From: Liopterus haemorrhoidalis
Taxonomy: Eukaryota > Arthropoda > Insecta > Coleoptera > Dytiscidae
DNA length: 64,000 nt
Direction: 5' to 3'
Assembly: GCA_963971575.1 (NCBI GenBank)
Contig: OZ020611.1
Location: 179,430,071-179,494,070, forward strand
Below, piece after piece: positions 31,870-42,836 of this stretch. The position numbers were made by a program, and so were the translations under genes. Below the pieces are notes generated by a model. It was not told the DNA's origin, did not search any database, and saw only the letters and a program-made list of their open reading frames with translations. Position 1 is the stretch's first letter, and every line of letters begins with the position of its first letter.

Positions 31870-32345
31870 GAAAATATTCGTGCGAGGGCCAAAGAAAAAA
31901 CGGTTTAATTCTCATCTCTTTCCCCTTTATAGAGAGAAATATTGGAGAGAAAGCGCCAAAGCATACCTTCGTATGATCACTACAGTCAGGGTTGGCACGA
32001 GGGTCTACGACGCCCGTAGGCAAGATTTAATGGAGTGCCCCCAGACAGGGCAAAATTATAAGTGAAGACCTAAAAAAAAAGGTCCTCACTTCTAAGTTTC
32101 AAGTGAAGACCTAACAAGAAAAAAGTCCTCGTATAATATTGGCGGTTATAACCTTGGTGCCCTCCCTGGCATCAAGCGCCCTAATGCCTTGCATTACCTG
32201 CGGAGTGCGTTCCGCCGGCCCTGACTACAGTCAGGGCCAACACCGACGCATGTCAAACAGATTGACCCTTGAAACAAGAAAAGAATACGAAAATAATATC
32301 CTCTCTTCTGAGGATCGCAGATATTTTATAATTGAAGAGTGGAAG
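31870..32345 (+). pseudogene. LINE fragment (same family as 28.5 kb), split by a MITE
   Basis: The DNA from about 31920 to 31986 and from 32232 to 32345 matches 28885-29060: gcataccttcgtatgatcac against gtataccttcgtatgatcgc, then ttgaaacaagaaaag against ctgaaacaagaaaag, and the gaggatcgcagatattttat against gaggatcccagacattttat. Between them a 237-bp hAT MITE is inserted with a perfect duplication. Only the linker region between endonuclease and reverse transcriptase survives. Confidence 0.65.
31987..32223. mobile_element. hAT MITE, 237 bp, ACTACAGT duplication
   Basis: Left end cagggttggcacgagggtct, right end (inward) cagggccggcggaacgcact. Perfect 8-bp flanks ACTACAGT (31979-31986, 32224-32231). 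It contains the tcctcactt module. Same family as 52048-52296, which shares agggtct and cgcccgta just inside the left end. Confidence 0.9.
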
Positions 32346-32826
32346 TGAGAAAGGGTGAAAGTGCCAGAAATATCAATTTCAGTTTTTTTTTTTTTTTTTG
32401 GCAAAATCGGCTTAATATTCCGTGATCTACAACTTGGTAAAATTTGTAAATGCCCGAAGATAATATTCGTGGGGTGGGGGGGGGGGTGAATTTGAAGCTA
32501 CGCCGTTGTTCACAAGGCACTGGCTTTTATTATGTCCGCAGCTAAATAATAATCATTTTATATCAAAGGTTAAATATTTAAAATTGGATTTGGATTGGAT
32601 TTGCTCAAGATCTATTAAATTTTATTATTTAACATTTGAATCTAAAATCTAAAATCTAAAATGAATATATCGAAATGTGTGGTATAAAAATTAAATATGA
32701 TAATTACATTTTAGATGACTCAAGGTACAATCAGTATTGTGTAATAGACGTATTTGTAACACTAGTAGCAAACATCGCAGTATTTATTAGTTACGTAGTA
32801 TCGGCATATTGAAGAGGTCACATTAT
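32346..32826. other. Unassigned spacer with homopolymer runs
   Basis: Contains a T18-type run (32383-32399), a G-run near 32470 and three tandem aatctaa words near 32640. No gene. Confidence 0.5.
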
Positions 32827-33872
32827 CGGGTCTATTCTGTATCTTTTGTGGTTAAAAAAGATTTGGTTAAAAATGATGGTTAAAAAGTAACATTTTAACT
32901 AGGCATTCAAATTTTAACCTTGTTTCTTATTCTGTATCTCACGTTATAACACAGGCGTTAAGTTCTAATTTTTTAACCTTATGGTTAAAAGTATGTTGTG
33001 AAATTATCTACAAGGGAAGGTATTTTGCTTGTGTAATTGTGGATTTAATGTAAACAAGTGTTATGGTTGAATCGTGAATGAACAACGATCAAATATAATA
33101 AATCTATATTGCGGAAATGTACAATATTTATACATAAATAATTATGGGTGCTGAAAGTAAATAATATATTATAATATTACCATAATATGCAAATGTATCA
33201 ATATTTTCTTTCTTTCTTCTATATTAAGATACTTTTATTTTCAGGTTATATTTACCTTATTTTTATTTTTAAACAGAGAAATTAAAATTTATAAATGTAT
33301 CACAGTTTCAAAGTTTTCAATATTTACTTGCAATTTATCGGGAAACGGGAAATATTTTGATTCTTCTCGGATTAAAAAAAAAACATGTAAAACGAAATAT
33401 TTCGTAAGTTTTAGAACAATGAAAATATTTTAAAATATTTCTTCAGGTAAATTAAAAGGGTCTCTCATATCATGCAGTTGCCCTCGTTTAATTCGAACTG
33501 ATCTCCAAAAAAGTATTTGTATATATTTTTTATTCACCTATATTAATTTTTCACTTATTAACCTCTTTTTGTTCAATTTGTTTTATTAATAATTGATTTA
33601 AAATAAACAGACTTGCCATAATTAATTCTAAAAATGGATTTTTCCTGGCTATTTGACGTTTAGAGGTTAGAACTATAGGTGGTTAAAAGTTAACACCATG
33701 TATTTGGCTGGAGTTAAAATTCCAAATATAACCTACTGAATTAACCATATCGAGGTTTAAATTTTAACGTCATAGAGTTACAGAATAACAAAATAGTGTA
33801 AAGCGTGGTTAAAATTTTTTAACTTCGACCTTGAGGTTAATTTTTAACTTTTTAAGATACAGAATAGACCCG
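32827..33872. mobile_element. Harbinger-like non-autonomous element, 1.05 kb
   Basis: Ends cgggtctattctgtatcttt (left) and, read inward, cgggtctattctgtatctta (right) agree over 19 of 20 bp. TAT stands on both sides. A gggtctnttctg-type end with a 3-bp duplication resembles PIF/Harbinger. Subterminal gttaaaa words recur in both orientations. No transposase frame exists inside. Confidence 0.65.
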
Positions 33873-34530
33873 TATATGAGATATGATACATATATGGCGA
33901 CTAGGCACGTGGACAGCAACGTTACCTTGATAGCGCACCAAACACCGGCAATTCAACGCACACTTGAGCTATATTACTGCTTACCGGCTTGTCGACTACT
34001 GTAACTATTATACGTCATCATAGCTACACACTTGATGTATGTTCCGTGAATGTAATTGCCTAGGTCGTGAATGATTAACCTGGAGAAAGGTCAGCTTCTC
34101 TATATATATATAAATAGAGAGATGAGATATTTGATCTTTAATTGAAAATTGATGCTTGTGTTACACTGAATAATTTTCTTTATTTCTGCAAAGCTGTTCT
34201 ACTTATATTGAATAAATATAGCCCTAAATATAAATATAAAATACTCGAGTATCAATTTATTCGAATTCTATATTCACAAATTCCGGCCTACAGGTTAATT
34301 CTGTTTTTTTGCCGCAACCTACAAGTTGGGTTAGAAAATCGGGACACAACAAATATCAAAATTGGGACATAAATCGGTAATATTTTCATTTGTACACTAG
34401 ATTATATAATAATTAACGTATCTACAGTAGTGTTGACTGATTAATAAAAATTAAATGAATTTATAGTTCGTTTACTATATTATTATTATTACATCGTTAA
34501 TATATCATTGTAACAAGCAGTCTTAAGATA
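33873..34530. other. Unassigned AT-rich stretch
   Basis: No supported feature; the 76-codon frame 34142-34372 lacks motifs. Confidence 0.4.
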
Positions 34531-34534
34531 TTCA

Positions 34535-34785
34535 GCGCCCGTGGGCTACTAAAAATAATGCGCCCCTCTTCATAAGAAAATACATAACCAGAACCGTAGC
34601 AATGTTTTTGGCGCCCTTGGCAAATAAAGTAAATTGATTAAAAAAAAAAAACAAAGGTCTTGACTTTCCCAATTTTAAGTGAAGAGCAAACAAAAAAGTG
34701 CTCACCTCCCCAAATCCAAGTGAAGAAAAGTTAAAAAGATTCCAGGAAATATAGTTTAAACCTCTTATCTACAAAGTACAATCGT
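34535..34785. mobile_element. Decayed hAT MITE with tcctcactt module
   Basis: Left-end wording cagcgcccgtgggctactaa and internal ggcgcccttggcaaat resemble the MITEs at 31987 and 52048. The module occurs as ggtcttgactttcccaattt and gtgctcacctccccaaatcc with aagtgaag in between. No target duplication. Confidence 0.45.
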
Positions 34786-34791
34786 TTCAAA

Positions 34792-35200
34792 TCTATATTA
34801 ATAAAATTGGAGGCGAATATAATTTTTTTTTTAATTATTGGCCTCATATTTGAGTTTTACACATTTCAGACAATTATAAGACGATATCTGCAAAAAATTC
34901 AATTTTTGATTGTTCGTGTGCCCGAGATTCACTCAAAAACGGCTGAATATTTTCTATATGTGAACATATGCTATATGTCAAAATTACTATTATTAAGGGG
35001 TGTTTAAAACTTTATTATCTATTAAATTTATATTATATATTATATTATATTATTAAAAAACTTAAAATGTCTCCTTTATTATTGACTTGACAGAAAAAAA
35101 TAGTTACAATAAGAAGACAAATATTTTTTGTTCAATGAATTTTTTCACTTGGAGAAATATTTGGAGAGTTATGGGGGGGGGGGGAGGAATTGTACAAAAC
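34792..35200 (+). mobile_element. 5' part of a Helitron-like element (family C)
   Basis: Starts directly after an A with tctatattaataaaattgga, identical over the first 23 bp to the start of the element at 46947. Continues with acatttcagacaattataag and attgacttgacagaaaaa, one unit of the internal tandem repeat of the long copy. It has no CTAG end, so it is 3'-truncated. Confidence 0.6.
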
Positions 35201-35871
35201 CTAATTAGAATTTATATGTATGATATTCGTTTAAGATCCACCTTGGAAAATGGATACACTGATCTGGATACGGATTTTTATTTTTTGCGGATCATGCGCA
35301 GATACCGATACAGATATCCGGTACATCACTAATTTAGTTATATAATTTAAATTTATTTATTTAAATGTCATTTGAATTAATACAAGTACATAGTTGTGCA
35401 GTATGACTGAATCGCAAAGCGATAATACATATATAATGTAAAAATTAAATATCAAAATACTTCCTCACCGGGAATCGAGGTTCTTAGGTTGACGGGCAAC
35501 CTAAGAATTTCGCGTTCTCGTTCTAGAGCCACTAGACAACAAAGGCATGCCCTCTGAATCACTTAGATACACTGTTAGTGGAATATGATTCGGTATTGAT
35601 TTTTATAATAATTGAATGAGGAAATGTGGATTGTTGCGTGTCCCTGTTATTCTGTAGTAGCTGCGGATTAAAGTATTTTATAATTTGTACCTTTCGTGGT
35701 AGTAGCGTAATCATGCATTCATTTAACCTTGTGTACGAACTTTATAGCCAACTGTCTAACTATTGAGTATGGTCACATATTGTTAGATCCGCATTACTGT
35801 TTTATTGAACCTGATTGAAAACAATTACTATTTTCTAATTAGTTGCTAACTTAAGAATTTGATGTCAGATT
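35201..35871. other. Unassigned stretch
   Basis: No supported gene or terminal repeat. Confidence 0.4.
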
Positions 35872-36193
35872 TATATATTAGGTCTGTAAGATATTATTTG
35901 TTATAACTTTTGCATAAAAGCTTCTGACTTGCGAGAGTAAGAATTGGATTAAGTCGGTTCTAGACCTCTGGTGAAACAATTTGGTTGGCTCCGTGTTGCA
36001 TACTTCAAATGTTCTAGTTTAATATGTTATCAGATATATATTAGATCTGTAAGATATTATTTCTTACAGCTTTTGCCTAAAAGCTCCTGTCTTTGGAGAG
36101 GCAGAATTGGAATAAGTCAATTTTAGACCCCTAGTGAAACAAATTTGTTGGCTCCATCTTGCATACTTCAAATGTTCTAGTTTAATACGTTGA
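35872..36193 (+). repeat. Tandem duplication, about 160 bp twice
   Basis: Copy 1 35872-36028 and copy 2 36034-36193 share taagatattattt, cataaaagct/cctaaaagct, gtgaaacaa, ttggctcc, and the identical tgcatacttcaaatgttcta. Identity is roughly 85 percent by eye. Confidence 0.8.
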
Positions 36194-36504
36194 CTGCTAT
36201 ATCACTAATATTTGGTAATGTAGTTTTATCATCCTATGCGTTGTTACCAAATATGGTGACACGATTTGTAATAGTCTATAGCTTTGTCTCTATTATATGG
36301 TGACATTCAATGCATTTACTCGTATACTCGTGATTTAATATCTCTGGCCTCCAGAAAACTTTTTGGTTTAGGTCCGAGTGCTACCGAAAATTAAAAAATA
36401 TTTATAATAAAAAATGTATTAAGTAAAATATGGTACAAAAATTCGGAATACAAATTGTAAAACAAAATCTCAGAAAAAAATATATTGTATTAAATATGTA
36501 ACAA

Positions 36505-36645
36505 AATTTTCAGGTTTTGATAATGGTTCAGATTGAACAGAAAGGTCAGCAGACGGAAGTAAAATAATTTTTAAATATATGACAAACTCGAAAAAACTGT
36601 GTTTTTTTTTATATCGCCCGAAACCCAATAAAACACCAATTCTAT
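36505..36645. repeat. Dispersed repeat D, copy 2
   Basis: Same orientation and order as 15270-15400. It ends directly at the solo LTR target site. Confidence 0.6.
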
Positions 36646-36651
36646 TTATAT

Positions 36652-37196
36652 TGTCACGTGGGTGGTTTGATTGAGACACAACTCCTGGTTTCAACATAAC
36701 ACATTTATTAAACATTTATCAAATTTACAATATAAGGTTTGAATTGGTCCATGGAGTTGGGGAAGTCTTAGTCCACCCCGTGTTGGCCAGGATCGGCTTG
36801 GACCTATCTCCGAGGCGGGGGCTACCCATCCGGGAGTCGAGGAGCCTGGAGAAGTCTTCTTCCACTCACATGGTGACTGCTTGCTTGGCTTCACCCTCGT
36901 TACAAGAATCTGGCGTCAGAGTCTTGGTCGTCACCTTGTGGACTAATACGTGCAGCGGAGTTGGCTATGTTCCACTGCTTCCATATTCTGTTTCATCCAG
37001 TCTTTTTGTAACGAAAGTTTAACCCAGTTCCAATATTTATTCGTCATGACAAATATTTCCTCATTACGAAAATGCAGTGTATGCATTTCGTAATCAGGCC
37101 ACATACGTCAGACGCTGACGAATAGTTTTTAATCAGACAGCTGACCGTCACAATGTCTAGATGTCTTAATCCTGACCTAGGATTACCTATGTGACA
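36652..37196 (-). mobile_element. Solo LTR, 545 bp
   Basis: Begins TGTCAC and ends GTGACA, with ATAT on both sides (36648-36651, 37197-37200). This is the form of one LTR left after LTR-LTR recombination. An AATAAA on the minus strand near the left edge (taataaatg at about 36702-36712) suggests minus orientation. It is unrelated in sequence to the Gypsy LTR at 16.1 kb. The 92-codon plus frame inside is not supported as a gene. Confidence 0.7.
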
Positions 37197-37200
37197 ATAT

Positions 37201-37394
37201 TTAAACATTAAAATTTGTGTCATATATGCTTATTTGCTCGAGATGAAATTTTATCTGTGTAGTCTTGACAGTTTCTTGCGCCTCTCTTCGACCACGGGGT
37301 TCTTAGGGGTCTCCTAGTCTGGCATCTGATAAATACATTGGAGTACGCACACTAGCACACTGGAATACTGAAAACAATCCTGCTAGCAGGTTCG
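37201..37394. other. Unassigned spacer
   Basis: Nothing recognised. Confidence 0.4.
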
Positions 37395-38433
37395 TGTTTG
37401 TAGCAAGCACAAAAAAACCTGATTTGTATCAATTATTTGTTGATTTCAAGCAGGTCTGTGACAGAATTCTGCGAGTAGAATTGTGCAAATTGGCGATCTC
37501 TAAAAATTGAATCAACCTCACAAATATGTGTATGGACGGTTCTGAAGAGTACGAATAGGAAGAGATTTTTCGATAGAATCAGATATCGAACAGACGTGTT
37601 CGATAAATTAACCGGTCTTGGGCATGGAGATGCCTTATCTCATCTTCTGTTTATTATCGTACTGTAAAAAGCTAGAAGGATATAATTATGCATATGTTCA
37701 CTTATAAAGGCCCCCAAATTACTCGAGTATGCAGACGAAGTAGATGTGGCAAGAAATTGCGTCATGAGAGTAAAGGAAACTTTTGTAAGATTAGAAAGAG
37801 AAATTATGAAGATGGGAATAAAAGTGGACGAAGAAAAGACTAAGTATATGCAATGAACAGACGTCAACAAGGGATAGACTTGGAGCGATCAAAACGAAGA
37901 ACAACGACATCACAGATATAATAAAAGGACGTATTCATATTGGCAGCAGATGTCTGTTCGCTCTCAATTAAATAATTCTCTGCTAGGATTTAACGAGAAG
38001 CTCAAAGATAAGGATACCCAAGACCAATAGTTATGTATGACTGCAAAATTTGGACCATAACGAAAGGGAAAGACAGAGAAGGCTGAAATTCTTTGAAAGA
38101 AGAGTTAAGGTTCCGACTACCTTACTACCCACCCAGGAAAAATAGATAATTAGAAGCTGTATATGGTGAGCTAGGTATAATGCAGTAAATTAAAGCATAA
38201 CGTCTGAAGTGAGCTGGGTATATCCTCAGGGAGTCAAACAACCGCCTCATAAAATTAGTGTGGTAGGAGATGCCCACTGGTAAAAGACTACGAGGATGCC
38301 CTCGCAAGTGGTGGAAAGAAAACATTTCAACCGACTTAAAATCAATGGACATCGAAAATGACCTGGACCTTAATTGATCCCGACACAAGTGGAGAAAAGT
38401 CGCGAAATCAATCAAGACCCACCTAGGGTTGTA
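37395..38433 (+). pseudogene. Non-LTR retrotransposon reverse transcriptase fossil
   Basis: Motifs in order on the plus strand: FVDFKQVCDRI (about 37436-37467), GLGHGDALSHLL (37618-37653), EYADEVDVARN (37723-37755; the catalytic YADD has become YADE), KMGIKVDEEKTKYM (37810-37850), then near the C-terminus RGCPRKWWKENISTDLKS (about 38290-38343) and HKWRKVAKSIKTHLGL (38384-38432). This is the order in insect endonuclease-reverse-transcriptase LINEs of the RTE or Dong/R4-like type; I do not fix the clade. Several stops and frameshifts and a 5' truncation. Not functional. Confidence 0.75.
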
Positions 38434-39856
38434 GAGATACAGGAAGTAAGTATGCTTTATTATGTTTCATTTTTGAAATTGATAGTCTAATTTGGTCGAA
38501 GGCGATATACTATCTGTCGAAGTAACACGAAGTTGTGACTTTTCACATTTCGGTCGCCGTCTTACCCTCTATTGCATGAATTATTATTTAAATAAGTGTA
38601 CCATTAAATTGCTTTTTACTAAAGAATTGTCCGTGTGTTGAAAATATTTATGTTACATAATATTTAAAAAAATTTGATTACATTTTTTTATTTTCAAAAA
38701 AGAATTGTGTTAAATGGGAACATTATGAACAAAATCAAGTAATTATATGTGATTTAAAAAAAAAATACTTTGATGAAAATACAATTACAGTCACAGTATG
38801 CTAGCCATGGATGGATACAGCATAAGAAACGTGTATAAAAGTCTAAACTTTTATGTTCCCGAATGGGAACAAAATGCAATAGAGGGTCAAATTCGGCGCT
38901 TTTTAAAGAAAAGTTCCGCTCACATTGTTGTAGTCAAGAATATGTCCTATAAATTTAAGAAGACGCGAATCAAAATGTTTATATGTGCTGATTTGCATCC
39001 ATAGTTTAACTATCTCAAAAAAAAAAAAAAAACAAAAACGATATAGTATAAAATTTCTTGTTAAACGATGCAAATGAACATATTTCTTGCAAAATTTATG
39101 CGTCATTTCGAAAATCCCTTTTGGGTCACCAATTTAATTATGGACGTAACCATCTTGTAATCCAAGCGACGCACATTCCCTTACAATGCGGAAAATTTTA
39201 GCTAAATTTTCATTCTATAAATATATATTTGACTACTTTGCTCTACCCTGAAAATTATTTATCGATATTGTATTTGGTGGGCTATTTTTGGCACCATTTT
39301 GAGTTTGCCGTAGTTCATAAATAGGTGTTGCGAGTCAAAATGATTTGATTTTCGTAAAGGATGGCTTCAAGGTTCACCGAAAAAAATAATTCTGTTTTCA
39401 TGCATACAGTGGTCGGCTCAGAGAAAACGGTAATTTTATATTCCCGCATACAATGATTAAATGGCATTTTTGCAATTTTTGCTCCACAAATAATTACACG
39501 CCTCTTCATAATTTCCTGAACTTAATTAGGGCACAGCTGTATTCTGGTTGAATTAAGTTTTTATTTAAAATTTGATTGCGCTGCTACTGACGGGTTGCAT
39601 AACGTTGGAGATCAATACTATCGTGAACTTGATAATAAGCGATTCAATCTCGTTATATATTCTTCTTGAGAAATTTATTAGAAATTAATTTACTGCAAAT
39701 TTACTTCAGTTAATAATATGGTAGTACAAGTGCCATCCATAGAGGATGTAAACGATTAATAGCGACCTTATTGAATTTTCGAAGTAACCGATTTTAAGTT
39801 ATCCTTGGTAAGGAGCCTATAACGGACAATACCCGTAGTCAAAACTAACACATTTA
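38434..39856. other. Unassigned AT-rich stretch
   Basis: 1.4 kb with only 64-68-codon frames lacking motifs (38798-39004, 38903-39106, 39315-39509). No terminal repeats seen. Confidence 0.45.
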
Positions 39857-39962
39857 TGCCCGGTTTTATAGAAGTCTTAAAACTAGATGTAAGCTAAAAC
39901 TCATTATAAACTCTTTAAAACGCTTTGCGTTGCTAAGCTTAAGACTTTTATGCAACCGGGCA
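39857..39962. mobile_element. Small MITE, 106 bp, TTA duplication
   Basis: Ends tgcccggttttatagaagtc (left) and tgcccggttgcataaaagtc (right, inward), with TTA flanks (39854-39856, 39963-39965). Harbinger-like by duplication; no coding. Confidence 0.7.
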
Positions 39963-40064
39963 TTAATAAATGAAATCACCAATGAATATGGTCTCTGATT
40001 AAATTTTAATTAGACCAAATACATGGTTATTGTGGAAGGGTTGTACGGGATTCGGCCATAAAGA

Positions 40065-40642
40065 TAAGATATTATTTATCATGACCATGGAAACGTTACA
40101 TATAAATATGAAAAAAATTCGAAAAATTTTACCGAAATTATTCGAAATTTTTCGTTTTATCAAAAAACATCTCAAATAAAAGTTATTAGTTATTGCATTT
40201 ATAGCAACTTTTGTTTAATAAATTTTTTCGAGATATTTTTCTGTTGTTAAATATTCGCAAAAATCTTAAAATCGACACGAGTAAACTCCCATTTTTAGTC
40301 AACCGATTTTTACCAAAAGTTGATCAACTCGTGCCATTGTCGGCAGAAGCTTAAATATGAAGTTTCATAAAAATCCTTTCAGCTGAATTTGCTCTGCACG
40401 TGTACACAGACAAACAGACAGACGGACAGACGGACGGACAGACGGACAGACGGACAGACGGACAGACGGACGGACGGACGGACAGACGGACAGACGGACA
40501 GACGCACAGACGGACAGACGGACAGACATCATGCTAAAAATAGTCAAACCGTTATGTAGGGACCTCAATTCGTGGAGATCCATCGAAATCTCGAAACGTC
40601 AAAATTGGTATGACTGCCTTATATATGTTGGCGGTCGGTAAA
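40065..40642 (-). mobile_element. DINE-1-like repeat, family B copy 1
   Basis: On the minus strand the 5' end is accgaccgcc (40630-40639), followed by about 100 bp, a long (TCTG/TCCG)n tract (40410-40527), then gtgtacacgtgcagagcaaa, tttttatgaaactt and aagcttctgcc. A microsatellite followed by a 'gaaactt' block mirrors the layout of DINE-1. Its inverted partner is at 41673. Sequence differs from family A. Confidence 0.65.
40410..40527. repeat. (CAGA)(CGGA) compound microsatellite
   Basis: About 29 tetranucleotide units alternating CAGA and CGGA. It produces a false Ser-Val-Arg-Pro repeat frame on the minus strand. Confidence 0.95.
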
Positions 40643-41189
40643 AAATTAAATTCAGTAGATAAAACATAAAATAAACAAATAAACAGTTCAAAGTAAAATA
40701 AAATAAAATATAATTGACACAACTTATATTATAAAACAAATTAAAATATCGCCACGAATGTGGTGTGACAATTGATTGTCACCCTATATAAGGCTATCGC
40801 CAAAACAAATATAACCTCTGGAGATCTGATCCTGAATGATAAGTAAATCATATCAGTTTCTCAATAAAAATACCCCTTAAAACATAATTTCCCATACTTT
40901 TTTGCCCCGTAGACCACTTGCCGATTTTATTGTTTTCCGTAGACCCCTAATTGAATATTCTGCCTGCCTAATATTGAATATTCTTAAACTTCAAATGTGT
41001 TTTTGATAGCTGATAAAGTGCTGCTCATTCTGATGTTTTTTTTTTTGATTATTGTAAAAAATATAGAAAAACATGTACAATTTTTATTCTTACCTTTTTT
41101 GACAAGACACAAAATGCAACATTTGGAAGGAAACAAATCAGAACCTAGTAAAATTCTTATATAAAATTAATACACAAATAATGCCGTTA

Positions 41190-42508
41190 ATGAGAGGGAT
41201 AAATCTGATGCTCCGATAGCAATTATTCAATATTTGCCTCCAAATTAGTGACGTATAGTCTTAAATCTCCATGTCCAGTGATTTGCAATCGATTTCTTTT
41301 TTTCGTAAGAAGATTGGCATCTGCGCTAAAACCCTTTTCCACGAGGTATGAAGATGGAAACACTACCAAAAACTTTCTTGCGATAGTCCATAATGCAGAA
41401 TAAGCAAAAGGTATATTTTTCTGAACCTTAAGTTCTTCGTCAGTGTTTATTTCGATCAGTTCTTCTTGTAATATTACATCCGATTCTTCAATGCCACCGT
41501 ATTGATTGATAATCTATTGTGGCATTTCCATAGTCAAAACATCCTCAAACCTGGTTTTAAAGGTCATTTAAATGTTGAACTTAGGCTAAAACGTCTGTTA
41601 ATGACCAGTTTGGGAACTGGGAAAATTCGCGCCGTCCATTGTTTTGCTTCATTAGATTCATTCTCGCAATGTGATCATACCGATTTTGCATTTCGAGATT
41701 TCGATGGATCTCCACGAATTGAGGTCCCTACATAACGTTATGACTTTTTTTAGCATGATGTCTGTTGGTCTGTCTGTCCGTCCGTTCGTCTGTCTGTCTG
41801 TCTGTCTGTGTACACGTGCAGAGCAAATTCGGTAAAAGGATTTTTATGAAACTTCGTATTTAAGCTTCTGCCATCAATGGCACGAGTTCATCAACTTTTG
41901 GTAAAAATCGGTTGACTAGAAATGGGAGTTTACCCGGGTCGATTTTAAGATTTTTGCGAATATTTAGCAACAAAAAAATATTTCAAAAAAATTTATTGAA
42001 CAAAAGTTGCTATAAAAGCAATAACTAATAACTTTTATTTGAGACGTTTTTTGATAAAACGAAAAATTTCGAATAATTTCTGTAAAATTTTTCTCAATTT
42101 TTTCATGGTAAATAATATCTCTGTTAGAAAATGTTAGGCCAAGTTATTTCTACTCTGCTGCTAGAATGTATTTTATACAAGTACTTTATGATGGCGGTCG
42201 GTCCTGTGGTGGCCACAGCTGATTTTTTTTTTTTTATTAAATTCAGACTTGTCACCTTGTAACTGCAAGTTAACCTCATTAAATTTAATAAACAAATCTG
42301 TTAAATTAGCAATGTCTGGTTTCCATTTGATTAAATTTTCTTTCAAAACGGGATCCAAAAAATCTAAAACGGTCTCAAAAAGTGAAAAAAATCTTGTCAA
42401 ACATAAGCCTTTCGAGAATCGGCGTACTTGAAGGAGTAATTGATAAAAGTTGCGTTGCAATGCGTTGCTGCTGGCATGAAAACTTGAAAAAACTTGCTCA
42501 TGAAGCAC
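41190..42508 (-). pseudogene. hAT transposase (SCAND3/ZBED5-like) fossil
   Basis: Upstream part (42508-42240): LLQVRRFSKGLCLTRFFSL, KPDIANLTDLFIKFNEVNL and LQLQGDKSEF, the 'LTDLF.KFNEVNLQLQG' signature of SCAND3/ZBED-type hAT transposases. Then the family-B repeat interrupts. Downstream part (41670-41190): RREFSQFPNWSLTD, then TRFEDVLTMEMPQ, PFAYSALWTIARKF, FPSSYLVEKGF and RNRLQITGHGDLRLYVT, the C-terminal dimerisation region. There are in-frame stops (for example after EMPQ) and the whole N-terminal half is missing. Dead. Confidence 0.8.
41673..42202 (+). mobile_element. DINE-1-like repeat, family B copy 2
   Basis: Opposite orientation to copy 1. It shares catttcgagatttcgatgg-type start, the (TCTG)n tract at 41761-41810, gtgtacacgtgcagagcaaa, and onward to about 42125. 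The 3' edge carries ggcggtcggt (42193-42202), the reverse complement of the 5' tip of copy 1, as expected for asymmetric terminal inverted repeats of Helentron derivatives. Confidence 0.65.
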
Positions 42509-42552
42509 ACCACGAAGCAGATAGGTATTTAAACAATTTTATGAAATATAAT

Positions 42553-42578
42553 TAATATATATATATATATATATATAA
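42553..42578. repeat. (TA)n microsatellite
   Basis: About 12 TA units. Confidence 0.9.
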
Positions 42579-42785
42579 AGTAATTTCTATGTCTATTATG
42601 AGTATTATGTACACTTTAACTGTGTTAGGTGTAATAAGACGTTTACAAAACTCCTAAATGTTGATGACGACCTGCCTAAATAGGGTCCGTTCACGTGGAA
42701 CACCATTTACATCTCGTGCACCCCCATTTTTTTTCTCTCTCTCGCTGACATGGACCCCCTGCAATTCGAAATCGTCCCTTGAAAT

Positions 42786-42833
42786 GATTCCCAAAGTGGT
42801 CTATATGGGCCCCTATAGACCACTTTGGGAATC
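42786..42833. repeat. Perfect 20-bp palindrome at the hAT right end
   Basis: gattcccaaagtggtctata (42786-42805) and its exact reverse complement (42814-42833) around tgggcccc. The hAT terminus is thus duplicated in inverted orientation. Confidence 0.9.
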
Positions 42834-42836
42834 ATG

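Larger units (their letters stand above)
40883..42836 (-). mobile_element. hAT element with SCAND3/ZBED-like transposase, interrupted
   Basis: Left end cataatttcccatacttttt followed by gtagaccactt; right end (inward) catgattcccaaagtggtct. These are matching degenerate inverted ends. The flanks ccttaaaa and gttttaaaa are compatible with a decayed 8-bp duplication. The transposase remnant is on the minus strand. A DINE-1-like family-B copy (from about 41673) sits inside, splitting the gene. Confidence 0.7.

Noticed and set aside
36744..37022. 92-codon plus frame in the solo LTR
   Set aside because: It lies wholly inside the LTR and has no recognisable domain.
40365..40583. Minus frame with Ser-Val-Arg-Pro repeats
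   Set aside because: It translates the compound CAGA/CGGA microsatellite.
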